DNA of 64,000 bases from Deltaproteobacteria bacterium (GCA_016704445.1 JADJAE010000042.1:22915-86914); one strand, 5' to 3'. Positions 1 to 8,203 are shown, numbered from the stretch's first letter. The notes: generated by a model not told the origin, from the letters alone. Numbers and translations are program-made.

Positions 1-176
1 GCCCGTGCCTCGCCACCGAGGAGGGCGTGGAGCTTACCGAGGAGGGGAAGGCGGGGGTTCCGGGCGCGGTGGCGGCGACGCTGCGGGAGGCGTGGGAGCT
101 GAAGCCCGACGCGAACTGGAAGGGCTGCACCGAGGTGACGGCCCGCGCGGTGTCGATGCTCAAGACGGGCGGCTGA
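1..176 (+). CDS. C-terminal end of an unidentified protein (5' partial)
   Basis: The frame whose codons begin at base 3 stays open from the window edge to a TGA at 174-176 and gives about 57 residues, rich in Glu, Ala and Lys, ending SMLKTGG. It sits six bases before the XdhC-family gene, so it is probably the previous gene of the same operon. XdhC genes often follow molybdenum hydroxylase or purine-degradation genes, but the visible tail has no motif that would identify this one. I do not recognise the family. Confidence 0.55.
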   Translation, partial: PCLATEEGVELTEEGKAGVPGAVAATLREAWELKPDANWKGCTEVTARAVSMLKTGG

Positions 177-182
177 GCGACG

Positions 183-998
183 GTGGAGGCGGTCGACGAT
201 GCCCTCGCGGTGCCCGCGGAAACGGGCGTGGCGGGGGTGCTACGGCGCGTGGCCGAGGCGGCGGAGGGCGGCCGGGCGGTGGCGCTGGCGACGGTGATCG
301 GGCGGCACGGGAGCACGCCGTCGACGCCGGGGCAGAAGCTGGCGCGCACGGCGGAGGGGTGCTTCGGAACCGTAGGCGGAGGCGCGGTGGAGGCCGCGGT
401 GCTGCGGTCGCTGGAGGAGGCCCTCGCGAGGGCCGGGCGCGGTGAGGCGTCGGCGAGGGTGGAGACCTTCCGGCTCGGGGCGGGGCTGGGGATGTGCTGC
501 GGCGGGAGCGTGGATGTGCTGATCGAGGCGATGGCGGCGCAGTGGCCGGTGGGGGTGGTGGGCGCTGGGCACCTTGCGGGGGCGCTGGTTCCGATGCTGG
601 TGGGCCTCGGGTTCGCGGTGACGGTGGTGGACGCGCGGGAGGCCTACGCGCTGGAGGAGCGCTTCGCGGGCGCCAGGGTGCTCTGCGGAGAGCCGAGGGA
701 GCTGGCGGAGCTGGTCCCGAGGCGGGGCGCGGTGCTGGCGATGACCCACGACCACCAGCGGGACCAGGACGCCGTCGAGTGGGCGCTGCGCGAGGGCTAC
801 GCGTACGTCGGCGCGGTGGGGAGCCGCGCGAAGGCCGCGCGTACGGCGACGAGGCTGGAGGCGAGGGACTTCAGCGAGGCCGACCGGGGGCGGGTGCACA
901 TACCGCTCGGGGTAAAGATCGGAGCGCGCTCCCCGGCGGAGATCGCGGTCTCGATCGCGGCGGCGATGGTGGCTTGGAGGGCGGGCGCGGGGGACTGA
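183..998 (+). CDS. XdhC family protein (molybdenum cofactor insertion/maturation of a molybdoenzyme)
   Basis: A 271-aa protein with the two-domain XdhC layout. An N-terminal domain carries the family signature GMCCGGSVDV at about residues 103-112, and a C-terminal Rossmann-like domain begins at about residue 123 with VGVVGAGHLAG followed by VDAR. In the known family, XdhC binds the molybdenum cofactor and helps load it into xanthine dehydrogenase or related hydroxylases in the cytoplasm. The start is a GTG at 183, six bases after the preceding stop, consistent with operon organisation. No xdhA or xdhB partner is visible, so it may lie before the window. The family is clear; the exact client enzyme is not. 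Confidence 0.88.
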   Translation: MEAVDDALAVPAETGVAGVLRRVAEAAEGGRAVALATVIGRHGSTPSTPGQKLARTAEGCFGTVGGGAVEAAVLRSLEEALARAGRGEASARVETFRLGAGLGMCCGGSVDVLIEAMAAQWPVGVVGAGHLAGALVPMLVGLGFAVTVVDAREAYALEERFAGARVLCGEPRELAELVPRRGAVLAMTHDHQRDQDAVEWALREGYAYVGAVGSRAKAARTATRLEARDFSEADRGRVHIPLGVKIGARSPAEIAVSIAAAMVAWRAGAGD

Positions 999-1019
999 GC
1001 GCGGGGGGAGGGGAGCGGG

Positions 1020-1223
1020 TCAGTCGCGGCCGCGGCCGTTGCCGTTGCCGTTGCCGTGACCGTTGCCGCCCCTCTGGCCGGGCGGGCCTCCGTGGGGATG
1101 GCCGCGGCGACCCCCGCCGTTGCCCTGGTAGTACCCCCGGTCGTTTCGTACGAGGCAGCCGGAGAGGGCGAGCGACGACGCCAGCACCGAGAAGAGCAGA
1201 GCGAGTCGGAGGAGTACGGTCAT
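1020..1223 (-). CDS. small Gly/Asn/Arg/His-rich lipoprotein
   Basis: A 67-aa reading frame starting at an ATG (1221-1223, reverse strand). It has a basic start, a hydrophobic stretch and the lipobox LSGC at about residues 18-21, which predicts a lipid-anchored envelope protein of about 47 residues after cleavage. The mature part is low complexity: GYYQGNGGGRR, then His/Gly/Pro, then GNGNGNG repeats. I rejected an upstream in-frame extension because it would bury the signal peptide. It converges on the XdhC gene. Function is unknown; proteins of this type are common small envelope lipoproteins in myxobacteria. Confidence 0.6.
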   Translation of the reverse strand: MTVLLRLALLFSVLASSLALSGCLVRNDRGYYQGNGGGRRGHPHGGPPGQRGGNGHGNGNGNGRGRD

Positions 1224-1355
1224 GGCGTCACCATAGGAGCGCTGGGGTGAGCCGGTCCATCGCACAGGCCCCGCGGCAGACCTACGCGGAGGCGCAGCGC
1301 GGGCTACCGCTCTCGACACCGGAGCGCCGAAGGATCTACGGTCTCCAGGTCGTCC

Positions 1356-1371
1356 CGCCGAGGCTTCGGCG
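1356..1371. other. inverted repeat just upstream of the tRNA-like RNA
   Basis: CGCCGA (1356-1361) and TCGGCG (1366-1371) form a perfect 6-bp stem with a GGCT tetraloop, ending nine bases before the tRNA-like cloverleaf. There is no T-tract, so a simple intrinsic terminator is unlikely. It could be part of the leader of the tRNA-like transcript. Confidence 0.35.
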
Positions 1372-1380
1372 CGGGCGCAT

Positions 1381-1455
1381 CAGCGTGTAGTTCAGCAGCA
1401 GAACGCCAGGCTTGAGACCTGGAGGGCGCAGGGGCAGCACCTGCCACGCTGGCCG
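1381..1455 (+). ncRNA. tRNA-like RNA with full cloverleaf but non-canonical D and T loops (anticodon position UGA)
   Basis: All four arms pair without a mismatch. Acceptor CAGCGTG (1381-1387) pairs with CACGCTG (1445-1451). The D stem is GTTC (1390-1393) with GAAC (1401-1404), after the two linker bases TA. The anticodon stem is CCAGG (1406-1410) with CCTGG (1418-1422) around the 7-base loop CTTGAGA. A 5-base variable region AGGGC follows. The T stem is GCAGG (1428-1432) with CCTGC (1440-1444). That is 21 perfect pairs at tRNA spacing, with T at the U33 position. The T loop is GGCAGCA instead of the usual TTCRANN, the D loop AGCAGCA lacks the G18-G19 pair, and the 3' end reads GCCG, so CCA is not encoded. 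A normal tRNA-Ser would also have a long variable arm. It is therefore either a divergent tRNA or a tRNA mimic. It lies 35 bases upstream of the 763-aa gene, in the same direction. Confidence 0.7.
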
Positions 1456-1486
1456 ACCGCGACGCCCGTCGCGACGGAGGGAACCG

Positions 1487-3778
1487 ATGAGCGACGACAC
1501 CACGCGGATCACGCCGAACCCCGGCTACGTGTCCGGGCTGCTCTCCCGCGCGCTGACCACGGCCCGCTCCCACGAGGACGCCGGCACGCGCGCCCGCGCC
1601 GAGGAGAAGCTCCGTCGCTTCTCCGCCGTGCTCGACGGGATGCTCGACGGCAGCCTCGCGATCGGCTCGCGCACCCCCGTCCCCGCGCCCGCCTGGGCGA
1701 CGCTTGAGGTCGTGACGGGCGGCTTCGCCACCGGCGCGCTGCTCGCCGGCGGGCCGCTCCTCGAGCACGAGCGCTCGCTGCTCCGCTCGCTGGGTCTCCC
1801 AGAGGGCGCCGACGCCCGAGCGCGGCTCAACGCGTGGCACCTCGGCGAGGAGGGGCTCGCGGCGCTCCGCGACCGGCTGCGCGACGGCCGCTACCGCGTG
1901 GACGTTCCCGAGGAGGGGGCGCTGCTGGTGGCCGCGTGGCTGCTCTCCCACGACCGCCGCGCCGAGGCGCACGACCTGCTCGACCAGATCGCTCCCTTCT
2001 TCGACCGGCTGCGCTTCTACCCCGCTCCGCAGGAGAGGGCGCTCAGCGGGAGCGCGGTGGTGCGGCTGCAGCCGCTGAGCGCGACGGTCGCCTCGCTGAG
2101 GGCGGTGAAGCCGTCGCCGCAGGTGGCGCGGATGAACGAGGCCCTCGCGGTGTGGTCGCCCTACGAAGACCGCCTCGTGGCGCTGCTGCGAGAGACCTTC
2201 GAAGGCGACGCGCCGTGCCGCCGCTTCCCTGACGGTTGGGCCGCGAAGGCCTCCGCGGCGCTCGACGAGTACCCGCGGCTCCGCGCGGCGCACCCGCTCT
2301 GCCGACGACCCGACAAGCCCGGCGAGACCCTTGCGATCCTTCGTCGCACGGTGTCGCGCTGCGTCGCCGACCCCTCCTCGCTCGCCGAGCGCGAGCTCCG
2401 CGCGCTGGGCGAGCTGCTCTCGTCCATCGCCCGCAAGCGCGGCGCCCCGGGCTCCACGGAGCCCCCGTCCCTGCGGGCGACGCAGTCCTCCGTGGCCGCC
2501 CTCCCCACGCACGACGCCTTCGCCCGGGTGCTCGTCGACCGCCTCGCGCCCTTCCCCCTCGACGGGGGCATCGCCTCGCTCGACGCCGTCGATGGTCCGC
2601 TGTCCTCCGCCGAGGCCGGGCGCGCCGGGGCCTTCGAGGGCGCGCTGCCGCCCGTGCGCTTCATCGCGAAGCTCGCTCGCTCGCTCGAGGCGCCCATCGA
2701 GGAGCTCGTCGAGCGGGGGGTGATCCCGTCGAGCGAGGTGCTGGCGGCGGTGGCTCCGCAGATCACGTCGCAGGTGCGCGCCGCGGGCATCGACGACCCA
2801 TCGCTGCGGCTGCTTTACGGGGCGGTGTATGCGGCCTTCCGCCGTCGGCGCTCGCTGCTGCTGCTCGACCTCGCCCACCAGGTGCGCCTCGAGGAGCTGC
2901 CCTGGGTGCGGGCCATCGAGGGGCTGCGCCGCGCCGGGTCCGACGCGACCGCGGCCTCGCGCGTCACCCTGGAGCAGCTCTCGATGCTGGCGATCACGTC
3001 CTATCCAGAGGTGATCCTGCCCAACAAGCTGTTGCAGGAGCTCAGCGCGCTGGCGAAGGGCGCCGGGCTCGACCTCCCCCTCGTCGAGGAGCTCGCCGCC
3101 GACATCTTCATGGGAACCTTCTCCCCGAAGTTCGTCCGCGCCGCGAAGCGCGCGGCCTCGATGCTCCGCGGCACGCTCTACGAGCGCTACTACGACGTGC
3201 CCACCGAGCGGGTGCTCTCGCTGAAGGAGGTCGTCACCCCGAAGCACGGCCGCCCCGGCGCCACGGCTCCATCCCCCGCCTTCGCCGCGCTCTGCACCGA
3301 GCTCGCGGGCACCCTGCCCGGCGCCGGCTGGTCGGTCGCCCGCAACGGAACCATCGTCGAGCAGGAGCAGATCCTGACGACGCACAACCTTGCGGTGCTC
3401 TTCGAGGCCTTCGCCCTCTCCGAGCGCCTTGGTGACCGTCTGCCCGAGCTCGCCCGCCGCTGCTTCACCCGCATCTGCCGCCAGCAGTCGCAGCGGGTGA
3501 CGGCGTGGCGCTCGCAGCTCCAGCGGGTGAAGAACCACGCCTACGCGTGGCGCCAGATGGTGTTCTTCCTCTCGGTGGCTCCGCCCGGCTCGGTGGAGGA
3601 CTTCCTCCTCTGGGCGGAGGAGCACCTCGCCGAGCAGGGCGACGAGCTGCGCGCTCGCCTCACCCCGGTGCTGCGAGGGCTGCTGGCCGTCGCGGTGGGG
3701 CAGGCGCCGACGCCCGAGATGCCGCGCTTCCTGGGATGGAGCGTGGGCCGACACTGGCTGCTCCCCGCGCGCTCGTGA
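1487..3778 (+). CDS. unrecognised 763-aa alpha-helical protein encoded next to a tRNA-like RNA
   Basis: I chose the ATG at 1487 because GGAGGG lies seven bases upstream; an upstream in-frame TTG would start inside the tRNA-like element. The product has no signal peptide or membrane segment. It looks mostly alpha-helical, with many Leu/Ala/Arg helices resembling helical repeats. The C-terminal third has the most conserved-looking stretches, such as EELAADIFMGTFSPKF and RGTLYERYYDVP. No nucleotide-binding motif, metal-binding Cys/His set or nuclease motif is evident. The 12-base palindrome CCGTCGCGACGG (1466-1477) separates it from the tRNA-like RNA and touches the ribosome-binding site. The arrangement suggests that protein and RNA work together, as in Ro/Y-RNA or RNA-repair loci, but that is inference; I do not recognise the family. 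Confidence 0.8.
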   Translation: MSDDTTRITPNPGYVSGLLSRALTTARSHEDAGTRARAEEKLRRFSAVLDGMLDGSLAIGSRTPVPAPAWATLEVVTGGFATGALLAGGPLLEHERSLLRSLGLPEGADARARLNAWHLGEEGLAALRDRLRDGRYRVDVPEEGALLVAAWLLSHDRRAEAHDLLDQIAPFFDRLRFYPAPQERALSGSAVVRLQPLSATVASLRAVKPSPQVARMNEALAVWSPYEDRLVALLRETFEGDAPCRRFPDGWAAKASAALDEYPRLRAAHPLCRRPDKPGETLAILRRTVSRCVADPSSLAERELRALGELLSSIARKRGAPGSTEPPSLRATQSSVAALPTHDAFARVLVDRLAPFPLDGGIASLDAVDGPLSSAEAGRAGAFEGALPPVRFIAKLARSLEAPIEELVERGVIPSSEVLAAVAPQITSQVRAAGIDDPSLRLLYGAVYAAFRRRRSLLLLDLAHQVRLEELPWVRAIEGLRRAGSDATAASRVTLEQLSMLAITSYPEVILPNKLLQELSALAKGAGLDLPLVEELAADIFMGTFSPKFVRAAKRAASMLRGTLYERYYDVPTERVLSLKEVVTPKHGRPGATAPSPAFAALCTELAGTLPGAGWSVARNGTIVEQEQILTTHNLAVLFEAFALSERLGDRLPELARRCFTRICRQQSQRVTAWRSQLQRVKNHAYAWRQMVFFLSVAPPGSVEDFLLWAEEHLAEQGDELRARLTPVLRGLLAVAVGQAPTPEMPRFLGWSVGRHWLLPARS

Positions 3779-3833
3779 GCGGCGAGCGAGGGAGGGAGGA
3801 GAGGGAGCTGGAGAGGGGGAAGGGAGGGGAAGA

Positions 3834-4409
3834 CTAGCGGCTGCCGAAGGGCGTGAACTGCGCGCCGAAGCCCGCGGGAGCCTGGGCGGCGGGCATCGCG
3901 GCGGGAGCCTGCGCGCCGCCGAGACCGAGGGCGCTCGCGGCGCTGCCGAGGGCCCCAGCGATGCCGCCGGCGCCGGCGCCCTGACCGAGGTTCATCCCCT
4001 GGATCTTGTCCCAGAGGAAGTCGATCATCAGCGGGGTGACGATGGCGCCGAGGACGCCTGCGACGCGCTCAGGGAGGCCGCAGCGGGAGGCGATGACCTG
4101 CGCGACGTGGCCGCCGACGACGCTCTGCAGGCCGTCGACGGCAGCGCCCTTCATCCCCTGTCCGCGCACCAGGCCGCTGACGGCGCCGGTGAGGAAGTTC
4201 ATCGCGTAGTTGCTGTTCTTGATGTCGAGGAGCCCGAGCTGGCCGTTGTTCGACTGCATGGCGCTCTGCATCGCGGTCACCGCCGCAGGAAACGCCGTCG
4301 TCAGGATGCCGGCCGACTGCGTGGGCGAGTATCCCTGCGCCTGGAGCGCGGAGTACGCCTGCTGGCCCTGCGGGGACTGACCGAAGAGGTTGAGGAGCTG
4401 GTCGAACAT
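3834..4409 (-). CDS. hypothetical protein, Ala/Gly/Gln-rich, with hydrophobic central segment
   Basis: A 191-aa frame starting at ATG 4407-4409 (MFDQLLNLFG), with GAGG upstream on the reverse strand. Longer in-frame extensions have an unrelated Arg-rich composition and were not used. The N-terminal third is Gln/Ser-rich. The middle contains glycine-rich and hydrophobic stretches such as FLTGAVSGLVRGQGMKG and a segment ending in IVTPLMIDFLWD that could associate with membrane. The C-terminal 50 residues are Gly/Ala/Pro low complexity. It converges on the 763-aa gene across a purine-rich spacer. No function can be assigned. Confidence 0.6.
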   Translation of the reverse strand: MFDQLLNLFGQSPQGQQAYSALQAQGYSPTQSAGILTTAFPAAVTAMQSAMQSNNGQLGLLDIKNSNYAMNFLTGAVSGLVRGQGMKGAAVDGLQSVVGGHVAQVIASRCGLPERVAGVLGAIVTPLMIDFLWDKIQGMNLGQGAGAGGIAGALGSAASALGLGGAQAPAAMPAAQAPAGFGAQFTPFGSR

Positions 4410-4531
4410 CGTGGGGTACCTCGCCGACGGTGGAGTGTCGCGACGCTCGCGACGACGGGCGAAGGTTCTCGCCGGGGGGAGCGTTGTCAAGCGCATCGAA
4501 CGCTCCCCGATTTCACCTACCATCGCGCTCC

Positions 4532-6160
4532 ATGCTCGCGCCCTCCCGACGCCATCTCGCCGCCGCGCTCGCCGCCTGCCTCGTCGCGCTCCCGTCGCTG
4601 GCCTCGGCGCAGACGCCCATCGTGCTCGACGGCCCGATCCCCGACGGGACGGCCCGCTACTTCGCGGTGCCCTTCACGGTGCCGGAGGGCATCCGCGAGA
4701 TCGAGGTCCGCCACGATGACCAGTCGGAGATGAACATCCTCGACTGGGGCCTCGCCGACCCGACGCGCTTCCGCGGATGGGGCGGCGGCAACACCGAGGC
4801 CGCCGTCGTCTCCGTCGAGGCGGCCTCCCGGAGCTACGTCCCCGGCGCCATCCCCGCGGGTACGTGGTCGCTCCTCATCGGCCAGGCGAAGGTGATCGAG
4901 CGGCCCGCGCGCTACCACGTCGAGATCTTCCTCCGCCCGACCCCCACGCTCTCTCCGCAGCCCGAGCGGCGCCCCTACGCCCACGCGCCCGCGCTCTCCA
5001 CCGGCCCCCGCTGGTACGCGGGCGACTTCCACGTGCACTCCAGGGAGAGCGGCGACGCGAGCCCGACGCTCGACGAGGTGGCCACCTTCGCCCGCAGCCG
5101 CGGCCTCGATTTCGTCGAGCTCAGCGAGCACAACACCGTCTCCGAGCTCGACCTCGTCGGCGCGGCGCAGGCCCGCCACCCGGCGCTGCTCTTCGTGCCC
5201 GGCATCGAGGTCACCACCTACTCGGGCCACGCCAACGCGATCGGCGCCACGCGCTGGGTCGACTTCCGCGTCGGGTCCGCCGACCCGATGGTCACCGTCG
5301 ACGCCATCACCGCCGCGGCGGCCTCGCAGGGCGCGATCTTCTCCATCAACCACCCGGTGCTCAACCTCGGCGACGCGTGCATCGGCTGCTCGTGGTCGCT
5401 CCGCGAGCCCGCCGGGAGCGTCGGCGCCGTGGAGCTTCAGAACGGCCAGTACTCGGTCACCGGCGCCCTCTTCTACGCGCGCTCGGTGCGCTTCTGGGAG
5501 GCCTACCTCGCCCGCGGCGAGCACGTCGCCCCGATCGGCGGCAGCGACGACCACCGCGCAGGAGAGGACCGCGGCTCCCTCGCCAGCCCCATCGGGGGCC
5601 CGACCACCATGGTCTACGCGACGGAGCTCAGCGTCCCGGCGATCCTCGCGGGGGTGCGGGCGGGGCGCACGGTGGTGAAGCTCCAGGGCCCCGACGACCC
5701 GATGGTGGAGCTGCGCGCAGGCGACGCCGCGATGATCGGCGACACGGTGCGCGCCCGGCGGGTGACGCTGCGGGCGACGGTGACCCACGGCATGGGCGCG
5801 ACGCTCTCCTTCGTGCGCAACGGCGAGGCCACCGACCCGGTGACGGTGGGCGCCGATCCGTTCACCGCGATGCTGGAGGTGGACGCGCCGCCCGGCGCCG
5901 CCGACGACCGCTGGCGCTGCGAGCTCGCGGTCAACGACCGACCGCGCGTCGTCACCGGGCATGTCTGGATCGCCGCGACCGGAGTGGCCCCCAGCCCGGA
6001 CGCAGGCGTGGCCGTCAACCCGACCACGACGAGCGACGGCTGCGGCTGCCGTAGCGCTCCCTCACCGGGAGGAGCGGGCCTCGGGGCACTGCTCACCGCG
6101 ATGGCGGCGGCGCTCACCCGACGGCGTGGCGTCCGGCGAAACAGCCCGCCGACCCGATAG
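4532..6160 (+). CDS. secreted PHP-domain metal-dependent hydrolase (CehA/McbA-like) with MYXO-CTERM-like tail
   Basis: A 542-aa protein. Residues 1-28 form a Sec signal peptide ending in ASAQ. A beta-rich pre-domain covers about residues 30-150. The PHP domain starts near residue 160 with GDFHVHS (H167, H169), continues with a SEHNT motif and a GIEVTT segment, and carries the late ligand cluster GGSDDHRAG, as in CehA/McbA-type phosphoesterases or esterases. The C-terminus reads GCGCRS, then a hydrophobic helix, then TRRRGVRR. That is a Cys-then-membrane-then-Arg tail of the MYXO-CTERM type, which in myxobacteria directs surface anchoring. ATG 4532 was chosen because the signal peptide begins there. 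The substrate is unknown. Confidence 0.82.
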   Translation: MLAPSRRHLAAALAACLVALPSLASAQTPIVLDGPIPDGTARYFAVPFTVPEGIREIEVRHDDQSEMNILDWGLADPTRFRGWGGGNTEAAVVSVEAASRSYVPGAIPAGTWSLLIGQAKVIERPARYHVEIFLRPTPTLSPQPERRPYAHAPALSTGPRWYAGDFHVHSRESGDASPTLDEVATFARSRGLDFVELSEHNTVSELDLVGAAQARHPALLFVPGIEVTTYSGHANAIGATRWVDFRVGSADPMVTVDAITAAAASQGAIFSINHPVLNLGDACIGCSWSLREPAGSVGAVELQNGQYSVTGALFYARSVRFWEAYLARGEHVAPIGGSDDHRAGEDRGSLASPIGGPTTMVYATELSVPAILAGVRAGRTVVKLQGPDDPMVELRAGDAAMIGDTVRARRVTLRATVTHGMGATLSFVRNGEATDPVTVGADPFTAMLEVDAPPGAADDRWRCELAVNDRPRVVTGHVWIAATGVAPSPDAGVAVNPTTTSDGCGCRSAPSPGGAGLGALLTAMAAALTRRRGVRRNSPPTR

Positions 6161-6203
6161 GGCATCGACGCGGCGCACGAAAGCGGCATCTATTCGGTCC
6201 GTC

Positions 6204-7265
6204 ATGGAGCCCTCGACCGCACCCCTCGTCTCCCCCGTCGCGCGCCCCGCGCACTTCGACGACCGCGCCCGCTGGAACGGCTTCGTCGAGCGCCACCCCC
6301 ACGCCTCGGTCTATCACCGCTGGGAGTGGGGCGAGCTCTTCCGCGACGTCTACGGCACCCGCTGGCGGCCGCTCGTCGCCATGCGCGGCGCGCGCGTCTG
6401 CGGCGTGCTCCCGCTGGTGCGCCTCTCGTCGGTCCCCTTCGGGACGCAGCTCGTCTCGCTCCCCTACTTCGGCCACGGCGGCGCCATCGCCGACGACGAC
6501 GAGACCTACCGCGCCCTCTTCGCCGCGGCGCGCGAGCTCCTCCCCGTCGAGGGAGCCGCGCGCGTCGAGCTGCGCCACGCCCACGAGGTTCCGTCCGATG
6601 GCCTGGTGGCGAGGGGCGACAAGGTGCTGATGCAGCTCTCGCTCCCCGACGACCCCGAGGCGCTGCTCAAGGCGCTCGGGCCCAAGAACCGGGCGGACAT
6701 CCGACGCCCCGAGAAGGAGGGGCTGACCGCGCACCTCGGCGGCGAGGAGCTGATCCCCGAGTACCACTCGGTGTATTCGTCGGTGATGCGCGACCTGGGC
6801 AGCCCCGGGCACAGCGCGCGGCTCTTCCGCGAGGCGCTACGACGGATGCCCGACCGCTGCTGGGTGGCGGTGGTGCGCTACCAGGGGCGTCCGGTGGGCG
6901 GCGGCTTCCTCGCGGGCATGGGCGACACGCTGGAGATCCCCTGCGCGGGCTCGCTTCACGAGTTCACCCGCCTCCGCGGCAACATGCTCCTCTACTGGAC
7001 CATCCTGTCCGAGGCGATTCGCCGCGGGTACAAGACCTTCTCCTTCGGGCGCTCGTCGCTCGACTCGGGCACCTACTCCTTCAAGAAGAACTGGGGCGCC
7101 GTCCCCTCCGCCCTGACCTACCACTACCTCCTCGCGCAGGGTCAGTCGCTCCCCGAGCTCAAGCCCGACAACCCGAAGTTCGCCCGGGTCATCGCCGCCT
7201 GGCAGCGCCTCCCGGTGCCCGTGGCCACCGTCGTGGGGCCGCGCGTGGTGCGATGGATCCCGTGA
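6204..7265 (+). CDS. FemAB-like N-acyltransferase, exosortase (PEP-CTERM) system-associated type
   Basis: A 353-aa cytoplasmic protein starting at ATG 6204. Its order is that of the FemAB/GNAT-fold proteins found in exosortase and exopolysaccharide loci. An N-terminal YHRWEWGELF block is followed by a proline/glycine strand region around LVSLPYFGHGG. A second half contains VGGGFLAGMGDTLEIP, a LRGNMLLYWTIL helix and FSFGRSS...GTYSFKKNWG near the end. Members of this family transfer aminoacyl or acyl groups onto polysaccharide or envelope precursors, although this subgroup's substrate is not established. It is the first gene of a five-gene forward cluster (6204-11847). Confidence 0.8.
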   Translation: MEPSTAPLVSPVARPAHFDDRARWNGFVERHPHASVYHRWEWGELFRDVYGTRWRPLVAMRGARVCGVLPLVRLSSVPFGTQLVSLPYFGHGGAIADDDETYRALFAAARELLPVEGAARVELRHAHEVPSDGLVARGDKVLMQLSLPDDPEALLKALGPKNRADIRRPEKEGLTAHLGGEELIPEYHSVYSSVMRDLGSPGHSARLFREALRRMPDRCWVAVVRYQGRPVGGGFLAGMGDTLEIPCAGSLHEFTRLRGNMLLYWTILSEAIRRGYKTFSFGRSSLDSGTYSFKKNWGAVPSALTYHYLLAQGQSLPELKPDNPKFARVIAAWQRLPVPVATVVGPRVVRWIP

Positions 7266-7312
7266 GGGCGGTTCGCACGCTCGCGGGGCTGTACTAGTCT
7301 TTGTCCCCCGCC

Positions 7313-8194
7313 ATGACCATCAACGCGCTCACCGTAGACGTCGAGGAGTACTTCCAGGTCGAGGCTCTCGCCCGCCTCGTCGACCGTGACGAGTGGGACC
7401 GACTGGAGTCCCGCGTCGTGTGGGAGACCTCGCGCCTCCTCGACCTGTTCGCGAGGGAAGGCATCCACGCGACCTTCTTCACCCTGGGGTGGGTCGCTCG
7501 TCGCCACCCCGCGCTCATCCGCCGCATCGTCTCCGAGGGCCACGAGCTGGCCTGCCACGGCGACGGCCACCGGATGATCACCCAGATGTCCCCGGCGGAG
7601 TTTCGCGAGGACATCCGCGCCGCCAAGGCGACCCTCGAAGACATCGGCGGGGTGCGCGTCGACGGCTACCGCGCGCCGACCTTCTCCGTGGTCGAGGGCA
7701 CCCGCTGGGCGCTCGACGTGCTGCGCGAGGAGGGCTTCACCTACGACGCCAGCATCTTCCCCATCCGTCACGACCGCTACGGCATCCCCTCGGCGCCGCG
7801 TGCCCCGCACCGCATCGCCACGGGCCAGGGGGCCGGGTTGGTGGAGTTCCCGAGCAGCACCATCCGGGTCGCCGGTCGCAACCTGCCGGTCGGCGGCGGC
7901 GGCTACCTCCGGCTGCTCCCGATGGCCTACACCCGCTGGGCGCTCGACCGCATCGCGGCCGAGGGATCGCCCTTCATGGTGTACCTGCACCCCTGGGAGA
8001 TCGACGCGCAGCAGCCGCGCTTCCCCCTCGGGCGCCTCGCCACGCTGCGCAGCTACCACAACATCGACGACATCATCCCCAGGCTCACCCGGCTCATCCG
8101 GGCCTACCCCTTCGGGCCCGCGCGCACGGTGCTCCAGTCCCTCGGCCTGCTCCCTCGGGCTGAGGCCTCCCCCACCGTCCCGGTCACGGCGTAG
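7313..8194 (+). CDS. polysaccharide deacetylase, XrtA/PEP-CTERM-associated family
   Basis: A 293-aa NodB-fold deacetylase. The N-terminus LTVDVEEYFQVEAL is characteristic of the exosortase-associated deacetylase subfamily and provides the first catalytic Asp. HELACHGDGHR supplies the metal-binding histidines, GYRAPTFSV is the third NodB motif, and YLHPWEID is the late histidine motif. The enzyme should remove N-acetyl groups from an exopolysaccharide or its precursor. There is no clear signal peptide, as in other members. ATG 7313 is preferred over an in-frame TTG twelve bases upstream because the family starts right at this strand. Ten bases separate it from the glycosyltransferase gene. Confidence 0.88.
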   Translation: MTINALTVDVEEYFQVEALARLVDRDEWDRLESRVVWETSRLLDLFAREGIHATFFTLGWVARRHPALIRRIVSEGHELACHGDGHRMITQMSPAEFREDIRAAKATLEDIGGVRVDGYRAPTFSVVEGTRWALDVLREEGFTYDASIFPIRHDRYGIPSAPRAPHRIATGQGAGLVEFPSSTIRVAGRNLPVGGGGYLRLLPMAYTRWALDRIAAEGSPFMVYLHPWEIDAQQPRFPLGRLATLRSYHNIDDIIPRLTRLIRAYPFGPARTVLQSLGLLPRAEASPTVPVTA

Positions 8195-8203
8195 CGTCCT
8201 CCC

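Noticed and set aside
1381..1455. Ordinary tRNA-Ser(UGA)
   Set aside because: A Ser tRNA needs a long variable arm and a TTCRANN T loop; neither is present, although the cloverleaf is complete, so it is annotated as tRNA-like.
1304..3754. An 816-codon open frame on the minus strand, antisense to the 763-aa gene
   Set aside because: It is Arg/His/Gly/Gln-rich with no ribosome-binding site and mirrors the high-GC third-position bias of the forward gene; it also crosses the tRNA-like element.
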